A DNA stretch of 64,000 nt from Coraliomargarita sinensis. Its GTDB lineage: Bacteria > Verrucomicrobiota > Verrucomicrobiia > Opitutales > Coraliomargaritaceae. Where the stretch lies: assembly GCF_003185655.1 (NCBI RefSeq), contig NZ_QHJQ01000005.1, positions 220,794 to 284,793 on the forward strand, read 5' to 3'. Shown here in pieces: positions 36,597 to 44,794 of the stretch (position 1 is its first letter; every line of letters begins with the position of its first letter). The notes under the pieces were generated by a model that saw only the letters and a list, made by a program, of their open reading frames with translations, had not been told where the DNA came from and did no database searches. A program made the translations under genes and the position numbers.

Positions 36597-36644
36597 GCGG
36601 ACAGAAATGTCCGCACTCCGGAGAGAGGACATTTCTGTCCTCTC
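36597..36644. repeat. Twin REP-like hairpins in inverted orientation
   Basis: Hairpin 1 (36597-36614) is GCGGACA, loop GAAA, TGTCCGC. Hairpin 2 (36623-36644) is GAGAGGACA, loop TTTC, TGTCCTCTC. The 14-base cores GGACAGAAATGTCC and GGACATTTCTGTCC are exact reverse complements, so two copies of one palindrome face each other 8 bp apart. This layout is like bacterial REP/BIME units. It follows the SDR gene stop by 20 bp and may also act as a terminator. Confidence 0.75.
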
Positions 36645-36675
36645 CTTTCACGACCCGCACAACGAGTAACCTTTT

Positions 36676-37437
36676 ATGACGGACCCTTACGGTAAAGAAG
36701 CCCCCTTGGTGGATCCGGATGTTTTTCCGGAGTGGATTGTTCAGGAAGATGATAATCTACTAATTGTGAACAAGCCGGGCTGGCTGGTTTGCCATCCGTC
36801 CAAGAACGGCCCCATGTCGAGTCTGGTCGGCGTGGTGCGCGAATATACAGGCTCGGAAAAGCTGCACCTCGTGGCTCGACTTGACCGGGAGACCAGCGGA
36901 CTGGTGATTTTTGCCAAACGCCCTTCGGTCGCGCGAAAATTCCAGATGGCGATCCAGAACCGGATCGTTCGAAAGGCCTATCTGGCGATTCTTGAAGGTG
37001 AACTGAATGAGCCGTGCCGAATCGATGCCTCGATTGCACGTCGTCGCGGCGGACCGGTCATAGTGAAGTCCGAGGTTAGTAACGACCGTACCGCCCAATC
37101 CGCCGTGACTGATTTTGAACCGCTGGCTTCCGCCAACGATTACACGCTGTGCAAGATTTGCCCCGAGACCGGGCGCAAGCATCAGATCCGTGTCCACGCC
37201 GAGCACATCGGGCACAAAATCGTCGGCGACAAAATCTACGGCCCGGACGAAACGCTTTACATCGAATTTATTGAAAACGGCTGGACCGAGCGGCTCGGTA
37301 GTATGCTGCCGATGCAGCGGCAGGCACTGCACTGTCACCGCTACGACTTTGAATTTCCGGACGGGACTGTCAGTTTCGAGGCGCCACTTCAAGAAGACAT
37401 GCAGACCTTTTCCAGGAAAAATGGGCTGATCCAGTAG
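36676..37437 (+). CDS. RluA-family pseudouridine synthase
   Basis: 253 residues. Converts a uridine in rRNA or tRNA to pseudouridine. The catalytic motif is ARLDRETSG with Asp70. LIVNKPGWLVCHP before it, and KAYLAIL and GRKHQIRVHAEHIGHKIVGDKIYG after it, are conserved in RluA-type enzymes. There is no N-terminal S4 RNA-binding domain, as in RluA and TruC-like members. The target uridine cannot be predicted. The gene starts 99 bp after the SDR gene, with the twin hairpins between them, and its stop codon lies inside the left arm of the inverted repeat at 37434. Confidence 0.93.
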   Translation: MTDPYGKEAPLVDPDVFPEWIVQEDDNLLIVNKPGWLVCHPSKNGPMSSLVGVVREYTGSEKLHLVARLDRETSGLVIFAKRPSVARKFQMAIQNRIVRKAYLAILEGELNEPCRIDASIARRRGGPVIVKSEVSNDRTAQSAVTDFEPLASANDYTLCKICPETGRKHQIRVHAEHIGHKIVGDKIYGPDETLYIEFIENGWTERLGSMLPMQRQALHCHRYDFEFPDGTVSFEAPLQEDMQTFSRKNGLIQ

Positions 37438-37748
37438 AGGCTCCGCTTGCGAATACGGGATCCATGGATGCAATCAATATGTTAAAGACTGTTAAAGACA
37501 GTATCGGGAACGCTCATGCCAACGTTTGACATTATCTGGTCATACCAAAGCCCCGACACAAAGTTTTGAGGCCACGTAGCCACGCTTGCGCAACCCGGCA
37601 TAGCCCTTGGCGACGCTCGAGTAAAGCGGGGTGTTCGAGTTGCCGAAAATTTGTTTATACCGGAAAAAGTAAGGCGCTCATATAAGATGCAGCCGTCTCC
37701 TGAAAACTGATCGTTCAGCACCCCGGCATCCGCAAGCGGAGCCTCTAC
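37434..37748. repeat. MITE-like element: 315 bp bounded by perfect 18-bp inverted repeats
   Basis: GTAGAGGCTCCGCTTGCG at 37434-37451 is the exact reverse complement of 37731-37748, with patchy complementarity continuing inward for about 10 more bases. The arms include the stop codons of two convergent genes, the pseudouridine synthase and rseP. The inside has no credible gene. On the - strand an open stretch ending at the TGA 37542-37540 reads ...YAGLRKRGYVASKLCVGALV but has no start codon. I see no clear target-site duplication. It may be a non-autonomous mobile element or a repeat serving as bidirectional terminator. Confidence 0.6.
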
Positions 37749-39187
37749 GGAGCTGGATTTGGTGCCGTTTCAGTCGTCGGCTCCTCTTCCTTCGCGGTCA
37801 CCGTCTCGTCCTCAATCAGTCCTATGTCGCGCCCGACTCGCCCGACATCGAAGAAGGTGATATAGAGCACCATACCGAGTAGTAGGACCATAAACGCACC
37901 CTGCACTTTTTCCATCACCGGGATTGGTAGTGGGCGACCGATAATCTTTGAAATGGTGGCAAAGAGCATGTGTCCACCGTCGAGGACAGGGATGGGCAGC
38001 AAATTGAAGATAGCCAGATTGACGTTGATCAGTGCCAGGAACCAGACCAGGTCGATGACACCAAACTGAGCCATACGGCTCAGCCCGTGTACGATCCCCA
38101 CCGGACCGCTCATATTTTTTACTTTCACATCCGACTCTGTGTGAAGCAGGGCGAACAGCGTCATCCGCATGGTATTGGCAAAGATACCCATCTGTTCGAT
38201 GGGATTATAATGCACGCGCTCCTTTTTGAACGGGTAGTCGTACTGAAAACCAAATCTCGGGCTGGTCTCACCTTTCTTGATGCGAGGTTTGACCGGAATG
38301 ACCAATTCGCGCCCGTCGCGATCCACGGTAATTTCAATGGACCGGTCTCCGTGGCTTGCCAGATAAGCACTTAAGAACCCTCCGGACGCGACCGCTTCAC
38401 CGTCCAGTTTTAAGATACGGTCACCTTCCTTGAGTCCGGCCTTGTAGGCCGGCATGTCCTTCTCCAGCCTCACGATAAGTGGAGCCGCATTCTCATCCGA
38501 GGTGGGGTACACGCCGATATGACGGATCTCCTCGCTGGTGATGGTCTGCGGATAAACCGTCACACTCATCGGCTCGCCATCGCGAATAACTCCGATCTCG
38601 GCCATGGCGCGGCCGTCATCCGAACGGCCGGTGCCGGTCATGAGGGCGTTCTGAAACTGCATCCAGCTACCAATTCTCTGTCCGTCCACCGAGACGATGG
38701 TATCGCCGAGCTGTATGCCCGCCTGCAAGGCAGGCCCCGGAACCGTCTCGCGTTCCGAAGTCACGATCTGCTCGGCAATCGAACCGACTTCCGTACTTTT
38801 GACGATTTCACGGCCGACCCCCCAGAGCACAAGGGAGAGAATAAAAGCGAAGATCAGGTTAAAAACCGCGCCCATGACAGCCACGATCATCTTGTCGGCA
38901 TAGCTGATCGGAGGCAGTTTATCAGCCTCTTCGCCGTCACCGCCTTCAAGGCGCCCCATGTCAACGAGTTGCGGCAGCGAAACGTAGCCGCCGAGAGGAA
39001 TGAGCGAAACACGGAAATCGGTGCCTTTCCATTTCCAACCAAATAAGCGCGGACCAAAGCCGACGGAGAATCGGTCCGCAACCAAGCCCCGCTTCTTGGC
39101 CGCGATGAAATGCCCGAGCTCATGAATAAAAATACAGAAGCCGAGAGCAAAGATGGCGACTGCTACGTAAAAAATATCTAATAACAT
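37745..39187 (-). CDS. rseP: Site-2 intramembrane zinc metalloprotease RseP
   Basis: 480 residues. Cleaves membrane-spanning anti-sigma factors or signal-peptide remnants within the inner membrane. The zinc site is IHELGH (H22, E23, H26) in the first helix, with the third ligand in NLLPIPVLDGGHML near the C-terminus. Two periplasmic PDZ domains lie between (about 130-215 and 225-315; GIQLGDTIVSVDGQRIGSW and GLKEGDRILKLDGEAV). A Glu/Thr-rich cytoplasmic tail ends the protein. Its start overlaps the end of dxr by 10 bp, so the two are translationally linked, in the conserved uppS-cdsA-dxr-rseP order. Confidence 0.95.
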   Translation of the reverse strand: MLLDIFYVAVAIFALGFCIFIHELGHFIAAKKRGLVADRFSVGFGPRLFGWKWKGTDFRVSLIPLGGYVSLPQLVDMGRLEGGDGEEADKLPPISYADKMIVAVMGAVFNLIFAFILSLVLWGVGREIVKSTEVGSIAEQIVTSERETVPGPALQAGIQLGDTIVSVDGQRIGSWMQFQNALMTGTGRSDDGRAMAEIGVIRDGEPMSVTVYPQTITSEEIRHIGVYPTSDENAAPLIVRLEKDMPAYKAGLKEGDRILKLDGEAVASGGFLSAYLASHGDRSIEITVDRDGRELVIPVKPRIKKGETSPRFGFQYDYPFKKERVHYNPIEQMGIFANTMRMTLFALLHTESDVKVKNMSGPVGIVHGLSRMAQFGVIDLVWFLALINVNLAIFNLLPIPVLDGGHMLFATISKIIGRPLPIPVMEKVQGAFMVLLLGMVLYITFFDVGRVGRDIGLIEDETVTAKEEEPTTETAPNPAP

Positions 39188-40335
39188 GATCGGGCGATAG
39201 TGCGTGTTTCAGCGTCAATTGAAATAAGTTGGTCCAGCGTCGGCGAAGACTTCCCTGCAATACCCCCCAGACAATGCCCAATCACCCTGGGAATATCAAG
39301 AAAGCCGAGCTCTTTGTTGAGAAAGCGGTCAACGGCGATCTCATTGGCCGCATTAAAAATAGCCGGGGCTGCACCACCTGTCTCCAGCGCATCGTAGGCC
39401 AATTTAAGGCAGGCATAGCGTTCGTAATCCGGGGGGCGAAAGTCCAGGGAAAAGACTTCCTTGAAATCGGTGCTCGACTCGACTCCCGGCGCGCGGTCCG
39501 GATAGAGCAGGCAATGTTGGATAGCAAACGTCATGGAGGGCGGACTGAGTTGAGCCAGAATGGAGCCGTCGATCAATTGCACGAAAGAGTGGACGACACT
39601 CTGTGGATGGATGACCACCTCAAGCCGTGCCGGTTCCAGTCCAAAGAGCCAGTGAGCCTCGATCAATTCGAGCCCTTTGTTGGCCATGGTCGCCGAATCG
39701 ACGGTTATCTTTGGCCCCATCGACCAATTTGGATGCCGGGTGGCCTCGTCCGGTGTCACTTGCTTTAAATAATCGAGCGGCTTATCGCGAAACTGCCCCC
39801 CGGATGCGGTTAGAATGACTTTGTCCAGTTGGCTTCGAGGATGGCCCTCCAGGCACTGAAAAATCGCATTGTGTTCACTGTCGGTGGGCAAGAGGCGGAC
39901 CCCTTTGCGCTTGGCGGCCTCAATCACATGGGCCCCGCCGAGCACGAGCAGCTCTTTGTTGGCCAGTGCGATATCCTTGCCTGCCTCAATGGCGGCAAGC
40001 GTCGGGCGCAGACCGCAGGCCCCGACAACGGCGACCAGAACAATGTCAGCCTCCGGCAAAGTGGACAGTTCCGTGAGGCCTTCTTGTCCACAGGTGAGCT
40101 TTACGTCGGAAGAAAATTCAGATTTTGCTTCCGGATAGAGCGATGCATCCCCCAGTGCGGCATGTTTGACCTCAAACTCGGCGCAGATCTGAGCGAGTTC
40201 CTTGTAGTTGGCCCGCGCCGCCACACCGACAAGATTGAGCTTGTCCCTATGCTGGCGCAGGACACGAAGTGTGTTGCTGCCGATCGAACCGGTGGCACCG
40301 AGGAGGACGACGTTCTTGCATCGTGAAGACGACAT
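39178..40335 (-). CDS. dxr: 1-deoxy-D-xylulose 5-phosphate reductoisomerase
   Basis: 385 residues. Second enzyme of the MEP isoprenoid pathway: DXP plus NADPH to 2-C-methyl-D-erythritol 4-phosphate. LLGATGSIGSNTLRVL at the N-terminus is the NADPH-binding loop. ALANKELLVLGG, LLPTDSEHNAIFQCLEG (metal-binding Asp and Glu), LTASGGQF, HPNWSMGPKITVDSATMANKGLELIEAHWLF and VVHPQSVVHSFV are all diagnostic. dxs is in this same window at 60.4 kb but not linked. The gene is directly adjacent to cdsA (0 bp between stop and start) and overlaps rseP. Confidence 0.97.
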   Translation of the reverse strand: MSSSRCKNVVLLGATGSIGSNTLRVLRQHRDKLNLVGVAARANYKELAQICAEFEVKHAALGDASLYPEAKSEFSSDVKLTCGQEGLTELSTLPEADIVLVAVVGACGLRPTLAAIEAGKDIALANKELLVLGGAHVIEAAKRKGVRLLPTDSEHNAIFQCLEGHPRSQLDKVILTASGGQFRDKPLDYLKQVTPDEATRHPNWSMGPKITVDSATMANKGLELIEAHWLFGLEPARLEVVIHPQSVVHSFVQLIDGSILAQLSPPSMTFAIQHCLLYPDRAPGVESSTDFKEVFSLDFRPPDYERYACLKLAYDALETGGAAPAIFNAANEIAVDRFLNKELGFLDIPRVIGHCLGGIAGKSSPTLDQLISIDAETRTIARSCY

Positions 40336-41166
40336 CTAAAAGAGCGTGTATTTGAACAGCAGATAACCCAGCGGAGCACTCAGGATAAGACTATCCGCCA
40401 AATCGAAGGCACCGCCGATGCCGGGAATCAAGCTGCCGGAATCCTTGACGCCAGCCTGACGTTTAAAAGCGGACTCGACCAAGTCCGAAGCGATCGAGGC
40501 GATGGCAACCGGAATCGCGATCAGCGCGGCCAGCCAGAGGCTGAAATTTTCCGGTACGTAATTCGAAAAAATACTGACCAGGATGATGCCGATCAACATG
40601 GAAAATACGATGCCGCCGGCCGCACCCTCGTAGGTCTTTTTCGGACTGATGACCGAGAGAGGGGTCTTTCCGATCTTCATGCCAACGAGCAGGCCGCCCA
40701 CATCGGCACACTTCGCGACTGCCACGATCCACACCGCCAGAAAAATACCGGTACCTTCGCGGTAACCGTCAAGCTCCGCCATCTTCATGATTTTGATAAT
40801 GAAATGGAGCAGGTAGGGCACATAGAGGAGACCGAACAGCGTCGGCATAAAGCTGCGTAAACGTCCCGCCTGGAGGTCGAGGCGAATGATCGTCAGCGTG
40901 AGCACGACAAAACACAGAACAAAAAGATCGTTCCCCGAATCGATCGTCCTTACATAGTAAGCTCCCAGCGAAATGACCGCTCCGCAAACCAGCCCCAGCG
41001 TCTTCATGGGCTTGAGGCCCATTTTTTCAAATAGCTGGTAGAGTTCAAGTTGTGTCAGGTAAGCGACAATCGCAACGAGCAGTACTCCTGCGTGGGCACC
41101 GAAGAGCAGGATGGACACCGCGATAATGGTCCAAAGTAGGGCGAAACTGAAAATACGCTGTTGCAT
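40336..41166 (-). CDS. cdsA: Phosphatidate cytidylyltransferase (CDP-diacylglycerol synthase)
   Basis: 276 residues with about eight membrane helices. Makes CDP-diacylglycerol from phosphatidate and CTP for phospholipid synthesis. The C-terminal signature reads SDLVESAFKRQAGVKDSGSL then IPGIGGAFDLADS. The usual form is SxxKRxxxxKDxxxxxPGHGGxxDRxDS, so the His of PGHGG is Ile and the Arg of DRxD is Leu here, while the Asp residues stay. SPKKTYEGAAGG is also conserved. The gene lies between uppS (41 bp) and dxr (0 bp) in a cell-envelope operon. Confidence 0.93.
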   Translation of the reverse strand: MQQRIFSFALLWTIIAVSILLFGAHAGVLLVAIVAYLTQLELYQLFEKMGLKPMKTLGLVCGAVISLGAYYVRTIDSGNDLFVLCFVVLTLTIIRLDLQAGRLRSFMPTLFGLLYVPYLLHFIIKIMKMAELDGYREGTGIFLAVWIVAVAKCADVGGLLVGMKIGKTPLSVISPKKTYEGAAGGIVFSMLIGIILVSIFSNYVPENFSLWLAALIAIPVAIASIASDLVESAFKRQAGVKDSGSLIPGIGGAFDLADSLILSAPLGYLLFKYTLF

Positions 41167-41207
41167 GTGTTGTGTTTGGAAGGATTAGATGCCGTCACCG
41201 TGCGGGT

Positions 41208-41969
41208 CTAGCTCTTTGTGAGTTGAGCTGTGGTTTTCCCGTAACGACGTTCACGGCGGGCAAAATCATCGAGTGCGGCCTTGAATTCTTTTTGATCAAA
41301 GTCCGGCCACAGCACTTTGCTGATGTAAATCTCGGCATAGGCGGCCTGTAGCATGAGGAAATTACTCAAGCGGCATTCGCCGGAAGTACGGATCACCAGA
41401 TCGGGGTCGGGCATTTCCCCAGTATAAAGGAAGGGTCGCAACCGGTCGTAATCAAGAGTCTCCAAATCAAGATCTCCGGAACGGGCGGCCTCGGCGGCCG
41501 ACTTGACCGCATCGACAATCTCGGTGCGAGAGCCGTAGTTCAAAGCCAAGCCAGCGGTGTATTCCGTAAAATGGGCAGTCTGTGCTTCGGCGTCTCGTAA
41601 ACGCTTCTGAATTTTTTCAGGGAGTTCCTGATAGCGGCCAATCACGCGCAGACGAATTTCCCGCTTCAACAATTCCGGCAGCTGCTCATCCAGAAAGTTC
41701 CCCAGCAAGTCCATCAGCGCATCGACTTCATCTTTGGGACGGTTCCAATTTTCCACGCTGAATGCATACAATGTCAGACAGCGCACGCCATTATCCCGGG
41801 CCGCCTGCAAGGTGCGCTTGACTGCCTCGGCGCCACGGCGGTGGCCTTCGATACGAGGCAGCCCGCGTTGCTGTGCCCAGCGGCCATTGCCGTCCATGAT
41901 AATGGCGACGTGTTTCGGTAGGTTGACAGGTTGCTTGGTTTCGGAATTCACAGGAAGCGGGGGATACAA
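41208..41969 (-). CDS. uppS: Undecaprenyl diphosphate synthase (cis-prenyltransferase)
   Basis: 253 residues. Builds the C55 lipid carrier for peptidoglycan and O-antigen from farnesyl diphosphate and isopentenyl diphosphate. IIMDGNGRWAQQRGLPRIEG carries the catalytic Asp (D26) and the pyrophosphate-binding Arg. YAFSVENWNRPKDEV is the second conserved block. LVIRTSGECRLSNFLMLQAAYAEIYISKVLWPDF is the third. Length is normal for the family. It is upstream of cdsA in the same operon and 97 bp downstream of cysH. Confidence 0.97.
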   Translation of the reverse strand: MYPPLPVNSETKQPVNLPKHVAIIMDGNGRWAQQRGLPRIEGHRRGAEAVKRTLQAARDNGVRCLTLYAFSVENWNRPKDEVDALMDLLGNFLDEQLPELLKREIRLRVIGRYQELPEKIQKRLRDAEAQTAHFTEYTAGLALNYGSRTEIVDAVKSAAEAARSGDLDLETLDYDRLRPFLYTGEMPDPDLVIRTSGECRLSNFLMLQAAYAEIYISKVLWPDFDQKEFKAALDDFARRERRYGKTTAQLTKS

Positions 41970-42066
41970 AGAACCATATCGCCTGGGTGCAAGTCGATTG
42001 CATGAACCGGTGCGGCACAGCCAGGGATCTTGCGATCGACCTCCCGCCCGAATACACCGGGCCAGC

Positions 42067-42789
42067 CTAGATTTGAAAGTCGGAACTCCCGGTTACTTCG
42101 TGTAATCCGCACTCGCGTTTGAGTCCGCCGAAGCGCGTCTCCTCTTCAGTCATTCCTTCGCCCAGTTTTTTGGTACTGTGCCAGTCGCCCACGGAAACAT
42201 AACCCTGATCCCAAAGCGGGTGGTAGGGTAAGTTGTTTTCCGTCAAGTAGGTGTAGATATCCCGGTCATTCCAGTCGAGAATCGGGTAGATCTTCAAAAT
42301 CTTATTCTGTTGCTCGGTAAAAGGGCGCTCCTTTCTCGTGCTGGATTGACTGCGTCGCAAACCGGAGAGCCAGGCCTCCGCGCCCAGTTCGGTGATGGCG
42401 CGGTTCATAGGCTCGACTTTGTTGATCCGGTTGTAGCGATCCAGGCCATCCACATCCTGTTCCCATAACTTGCCGTAAAGCGCCTCCTGTTGTGCCGCCG
42501 TCTGCTTCGGTGTGTAGGTCTTGAGATTCAACTCCAGACGTTCCGTCAGTTCCTGCGCAAAGGTATATGTGGCCGGGAAAAGGTAGCCCGTGTCGATAAA
42601 AATGACCGGGATCTTCGGGATTTGTGTCGTGACCATGTGCAACATGACCGCGCTCTGTATCCCAAAACTCGTACTCAGAACCAACTTGTCACCATAAGTT
42701 TCGTAGGCCCAGCGAATCCGTTCGGTGGCACTGGCGGCCTCCAAATCGAAATCGGCACTGCGTTTCATGTCTTTGGTATCTGATGACAT
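42067..42789 (-). CDS. cysH: Phosphoadenylylsulfate (PAPS) reductase
   Basis: 240 residues. Reduces activated sulfate to sulfite with thioredoxin. The PP-loop-like [17 protein letters not shown] binds the nucleotide. [11 protein letters not shown], the [10 protein letters not shown] segment and the C-terminal KRECGLHE (catalytic Cys227) match the PAPS type. The two CC pairs that hold a [4Fe-4S] cluster in APS-type reductases are absent. A 9-bp palindrome lies upstream of the start. The presence of assimilatory sulfate reduction is notable next to a gene set that should release sulfate from polysaccharides. It may be co-transcribed with uppS but is not functionally tied to it. Confidence 0.95.
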   Translation of the reverse strand: MSSDTKDMKRSADFDLEAASATERIRWAYETYGDKLVLSTSFGIQSAVMLHMVTTQIPKIPVIFIDTGYLFPATYTFAQELTERLELNLKTYTPKQTAAQQEALYGKLWEQDVDGLDRYNRINKVEPMNRAITELGAEAWLSGLRRSQSSTRKERPFTEQQNKILKIYPILDWNDRDIYTYLTENNLPYHPLWDQGYVSVGDWHSTKKLGEGMTEEETRFGGLKRECGLHEVTGSSDFQI

Positions 42790-42815
42790 CAGGGTATAAC
42801 TTTAGTTCTTGACTC

Positions 42816-42838
42816 AATAAGTCAAGAAAAGCTGTCAC
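42816..42838. promoter_or_regulatory. Palindrome upstream of cysH (candidate operator)
   Basis: TTCTTGACT (42816-42824), spacer CAATA, AGTCAAGAA (42830-42838): a perfect 9-bp dyad centred 38 bp upstream of the cysH start. It contains a TTGACT that could be a -35 box on either strand. A sulfur-responsive regulator such as an Rrf2/CymR-type protein is a guess; it could also serve the divergent ParA gene. Confidence 0.5.
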
Positions 42839-42941
42839 CCATTTATTTAGAGACTAGACCCTAGCTTGCTGATTTCATTTACTCAAAATTGACCATAACT
42901 GGGTTGTGTTGCCCAAAGAAATACCTTGGTTTGAGTCCCAG

Positions 42942-43832
42942 ATGCCACGCAAAATAAGTTTTATCAATTACAAGGGAGGGGTCGGAAAGACTTCACTGGT
43001 TGTCAATCTAGCCGCTCAGCTCGCCCAGCAGGGGAAACGCGTTTTACTTGTTGATCTCGACGCCCAGTCGAATTCCAGCATCTGGCTCATGCGGCTGGAC
43101 CGATGGAACCCTCTGAATACCGCGGAAACCGGCCACCTCTTTTCGGTCTTTGATCCGGGGATCAGTACCCTGAAAGACTGTGTGGTCAAGGATGTGGTTC
43201 GCGGGAAGGAAGGCGAAGCCCTGCTCCCCGGATTGGACCTGATCCCGACGACTTTTACGCTGGTCGACCTGGAACATGATTTCGAAGCGCCCGACGGCAG
43301 ACCCGCCTTTGCCATTTTCCAGGAACAATTGGCGGAGATTGAGAACGATTACGACTTCATCCTCTTCGATTGTCCGCCGAATGTTCTCTATGCCGCCCAG
43401 TGTGGTATTTTCTGTAGTAGCGAAATCTATGTTCCGGCGAATCCGGATGCACTCAGCTTGATTGGCTTCACGCTCCTCATCGGCAAGTTGCAGCAGTTCA
43501 ATCATATTTGTGCGAGTTTCCGGGTCGCCGGGATGCAACCGACAGCCGAGGTCAAGGGTGTCATCTTTAACGCCATTAAAAGTAACGTCGACATCGACGT
43601 GCCCAAAATGCGGATGCAGTTTCGCATCAACCAATTCAAGAATCAGGGACGTGTGGCAAAAGACGCTAGAATCTTTGACACGCACATACGTGATGCAATT
43701 ATCGTGCGACGTGCGGTCACACTTGGTTTGCCGGTCCACCTGGTTGGCAAGCTGAAAGGCGAGGAGTCCGTCAAGGACGACTACGCCATGGTCGCGCAGG
43801 AACTCTCCGGCGAAACGCAGGAGCAATCATAG
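42942..43832 (+). CDS. ParA/MinD-like ATPase (orphan)
   Basis: 296 residues from the ATG at 42942; a GTG at 42906 would add 12 residues without family support. SFINYKGGVGKTS is the deviant Walker A motif with both signature lysines (K11, K16). VLLVDLDAQSNSS is the A' motif and ILFDCPPN the Walker B. The C-terminal part, with INQFKNQGRVAKDARIFDTHIRDAI, looks like chromosomal or cargo-positioning ParA proteins. ParA ATPases dimerise with ATP, bind nucleoid DNA and carry or space a cargo. No parB or parS site is next to it; the next gene, 14 bp on, encodes an unrecognised protein that may be its partner. Confidence 0.88.
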   Translation: MPRKISFINYKGGVGKTSLVVNLAAQLAQQGKRVLLVDLDAQSNSSIWLMRLDRWNPLNTAETGHLFSVFDPGISTLKDCVVKDVVRGKEGEALLPGLDLIPTTFTLVDLEHDFEAPDGRPAFAIFQEQLAEIENDYDFILFDCPPNVLYAAQCGIFCSSEIYVPANPDALSLIGFTLLIGKLQQFNHICASFRVAGMQPTAEVKGVIFNAIKSNVDIDVPKMRMQFRINQFKNQGRVAKDARIFDTHIRDAIIVRRAVTLGLPVHLVGKLKGEESVKDDYAMVAQELSGETQEQS

Positions 43833-43846
43833 ATGTCTTAAATTCA

Positions 43847-44794
43847 ATGAGCGAAAGTAAAATAGAGAAATACTCCGCAAAGGAGTGGGACTACATCCGT
43901 AAACGCTTTTACAACTCGATTTTGAACGAAACCGAGATTGCCAAGCTTGGGCAAAACGTCGGCATTTCCTGGCCGTTCAAGGGGAAAGACGAAACGCCGG
44001 CGAAATATATCGATTTGGAGTTTGAAGAGCTACAGTCTGTGCCCGGCTTGGTGGGGAAGATGAGCCGTGTGAAAGTGCTCATGGACATCCTACGCGAGAC
44101 GCTGGCTTTTGATGATCCCTTTGGCGACATGGTCGACACGGTGGAAAACGAAAGCCAGGAGGACGACACATTTAACCGCATCCTGGAAAAGCTGGAGGTG
44201 CCCATGGACTACCCGGCGGAGTTTCTGCACTTCTCAAAAGAGACCGAGGAACTGCTACAGAGTGAAGACGTGAAAACATTAATGGAGTGTGTTCACTTCG
44301 GGCAGAATATCGCGCGCAACGCCGTAATGGGAGGCGACCTAAAGAGTTTCCTCAACAGCCTGGCCCACAAGGATGAAAAGGCGATGTCGACGCATATGCC
44401 TTACCGTCGGGGGGAACGCGGTTTGCATCTTGCCGAAGCCATTGGCCTGATCTGCAGGAGTTTGAACACGTCGACCCAATTGCATCTGCTGCAAGTTGGG
44501 GGAGTCACTCTGACCGGGGAAGAGCAACAGAAGTTGGCTTCTTCAAGCAAGCTCGACATCGAAGGCTCGATGAAGCGCGCGCTGGACAAGTTGAGCCGTG
44601 TTGGCGAGTGGTTCAGTGCCGAGGTCCCCGATCTGGAGCAAACCTTCACCACTGAGGGATCTCCCGAGCGCTACTTCATCTCAATAAATGATGCGCGCAT
44701 CGAGCGCATGGCGGTGGAATTAGCCAGGCTTAAGTTTGCACCAGAGGAAGAGAAGAAGAGTTCCGGCTTCCTCGGTCGCATTTTTGGTCGTTAA
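43847..44794 (+). CDS. Unrecognised cytoplasmic protein, probable partner of the ParA-like ATPase
   Basis: 315 residues; I do not recognise a family. It starts 14 bp after the ParA-like gene, so the two are almost surely one transcript. The sequence is mostly helical and acidic, with no signal peptide and no membrane helix. WDYIRKRFYNSILNETEIAKLG opens the protein, and a mid-part (about 140-230) is helical. The tail KKSSGFLGRIFGR is basic and hydrophobic, suited to touching a membrane or to stimulating a ParA ATPase, as N- or C-terminal basic peptides do in other ParA partners. It ends sharing TTAA with the convergent gene's stop. Confidence 0.75.
   Translation: MSESKIEKYSAKEWDYIRKRFYNSILNETEIAKLGQNVGISWPFKGKDETPAKYIDLEFEELQSVPGLVGKMSRVKVLMDILRETLAFDDPFGDMVDTVENESQEDDTFNRILEKLEVPMDYPAEFLHFSKETEELLQSEDVKTLMECVHFGQNIARNAVMGGDLKSFLNSLAHKDEKAMSTHMPYRRGERGLHLAEAIGLICRSLNTSTQLHLLQVGGVTLTGEEQQKLASSSKLDIEGSMKRALDKLSRVGEWFSAEVPDLEQTFTTEGSPERYFISINDARIERMAVELARLKFAPEEEKKSSGFLGRIFGR

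Noticed and set aside
37482..37721. 79-residue open frame inside the inverted-repeat element
   Set aside because: Composition looks random and its frame conflicts with the other coding-like stretch; treated as part of a non-coding element.
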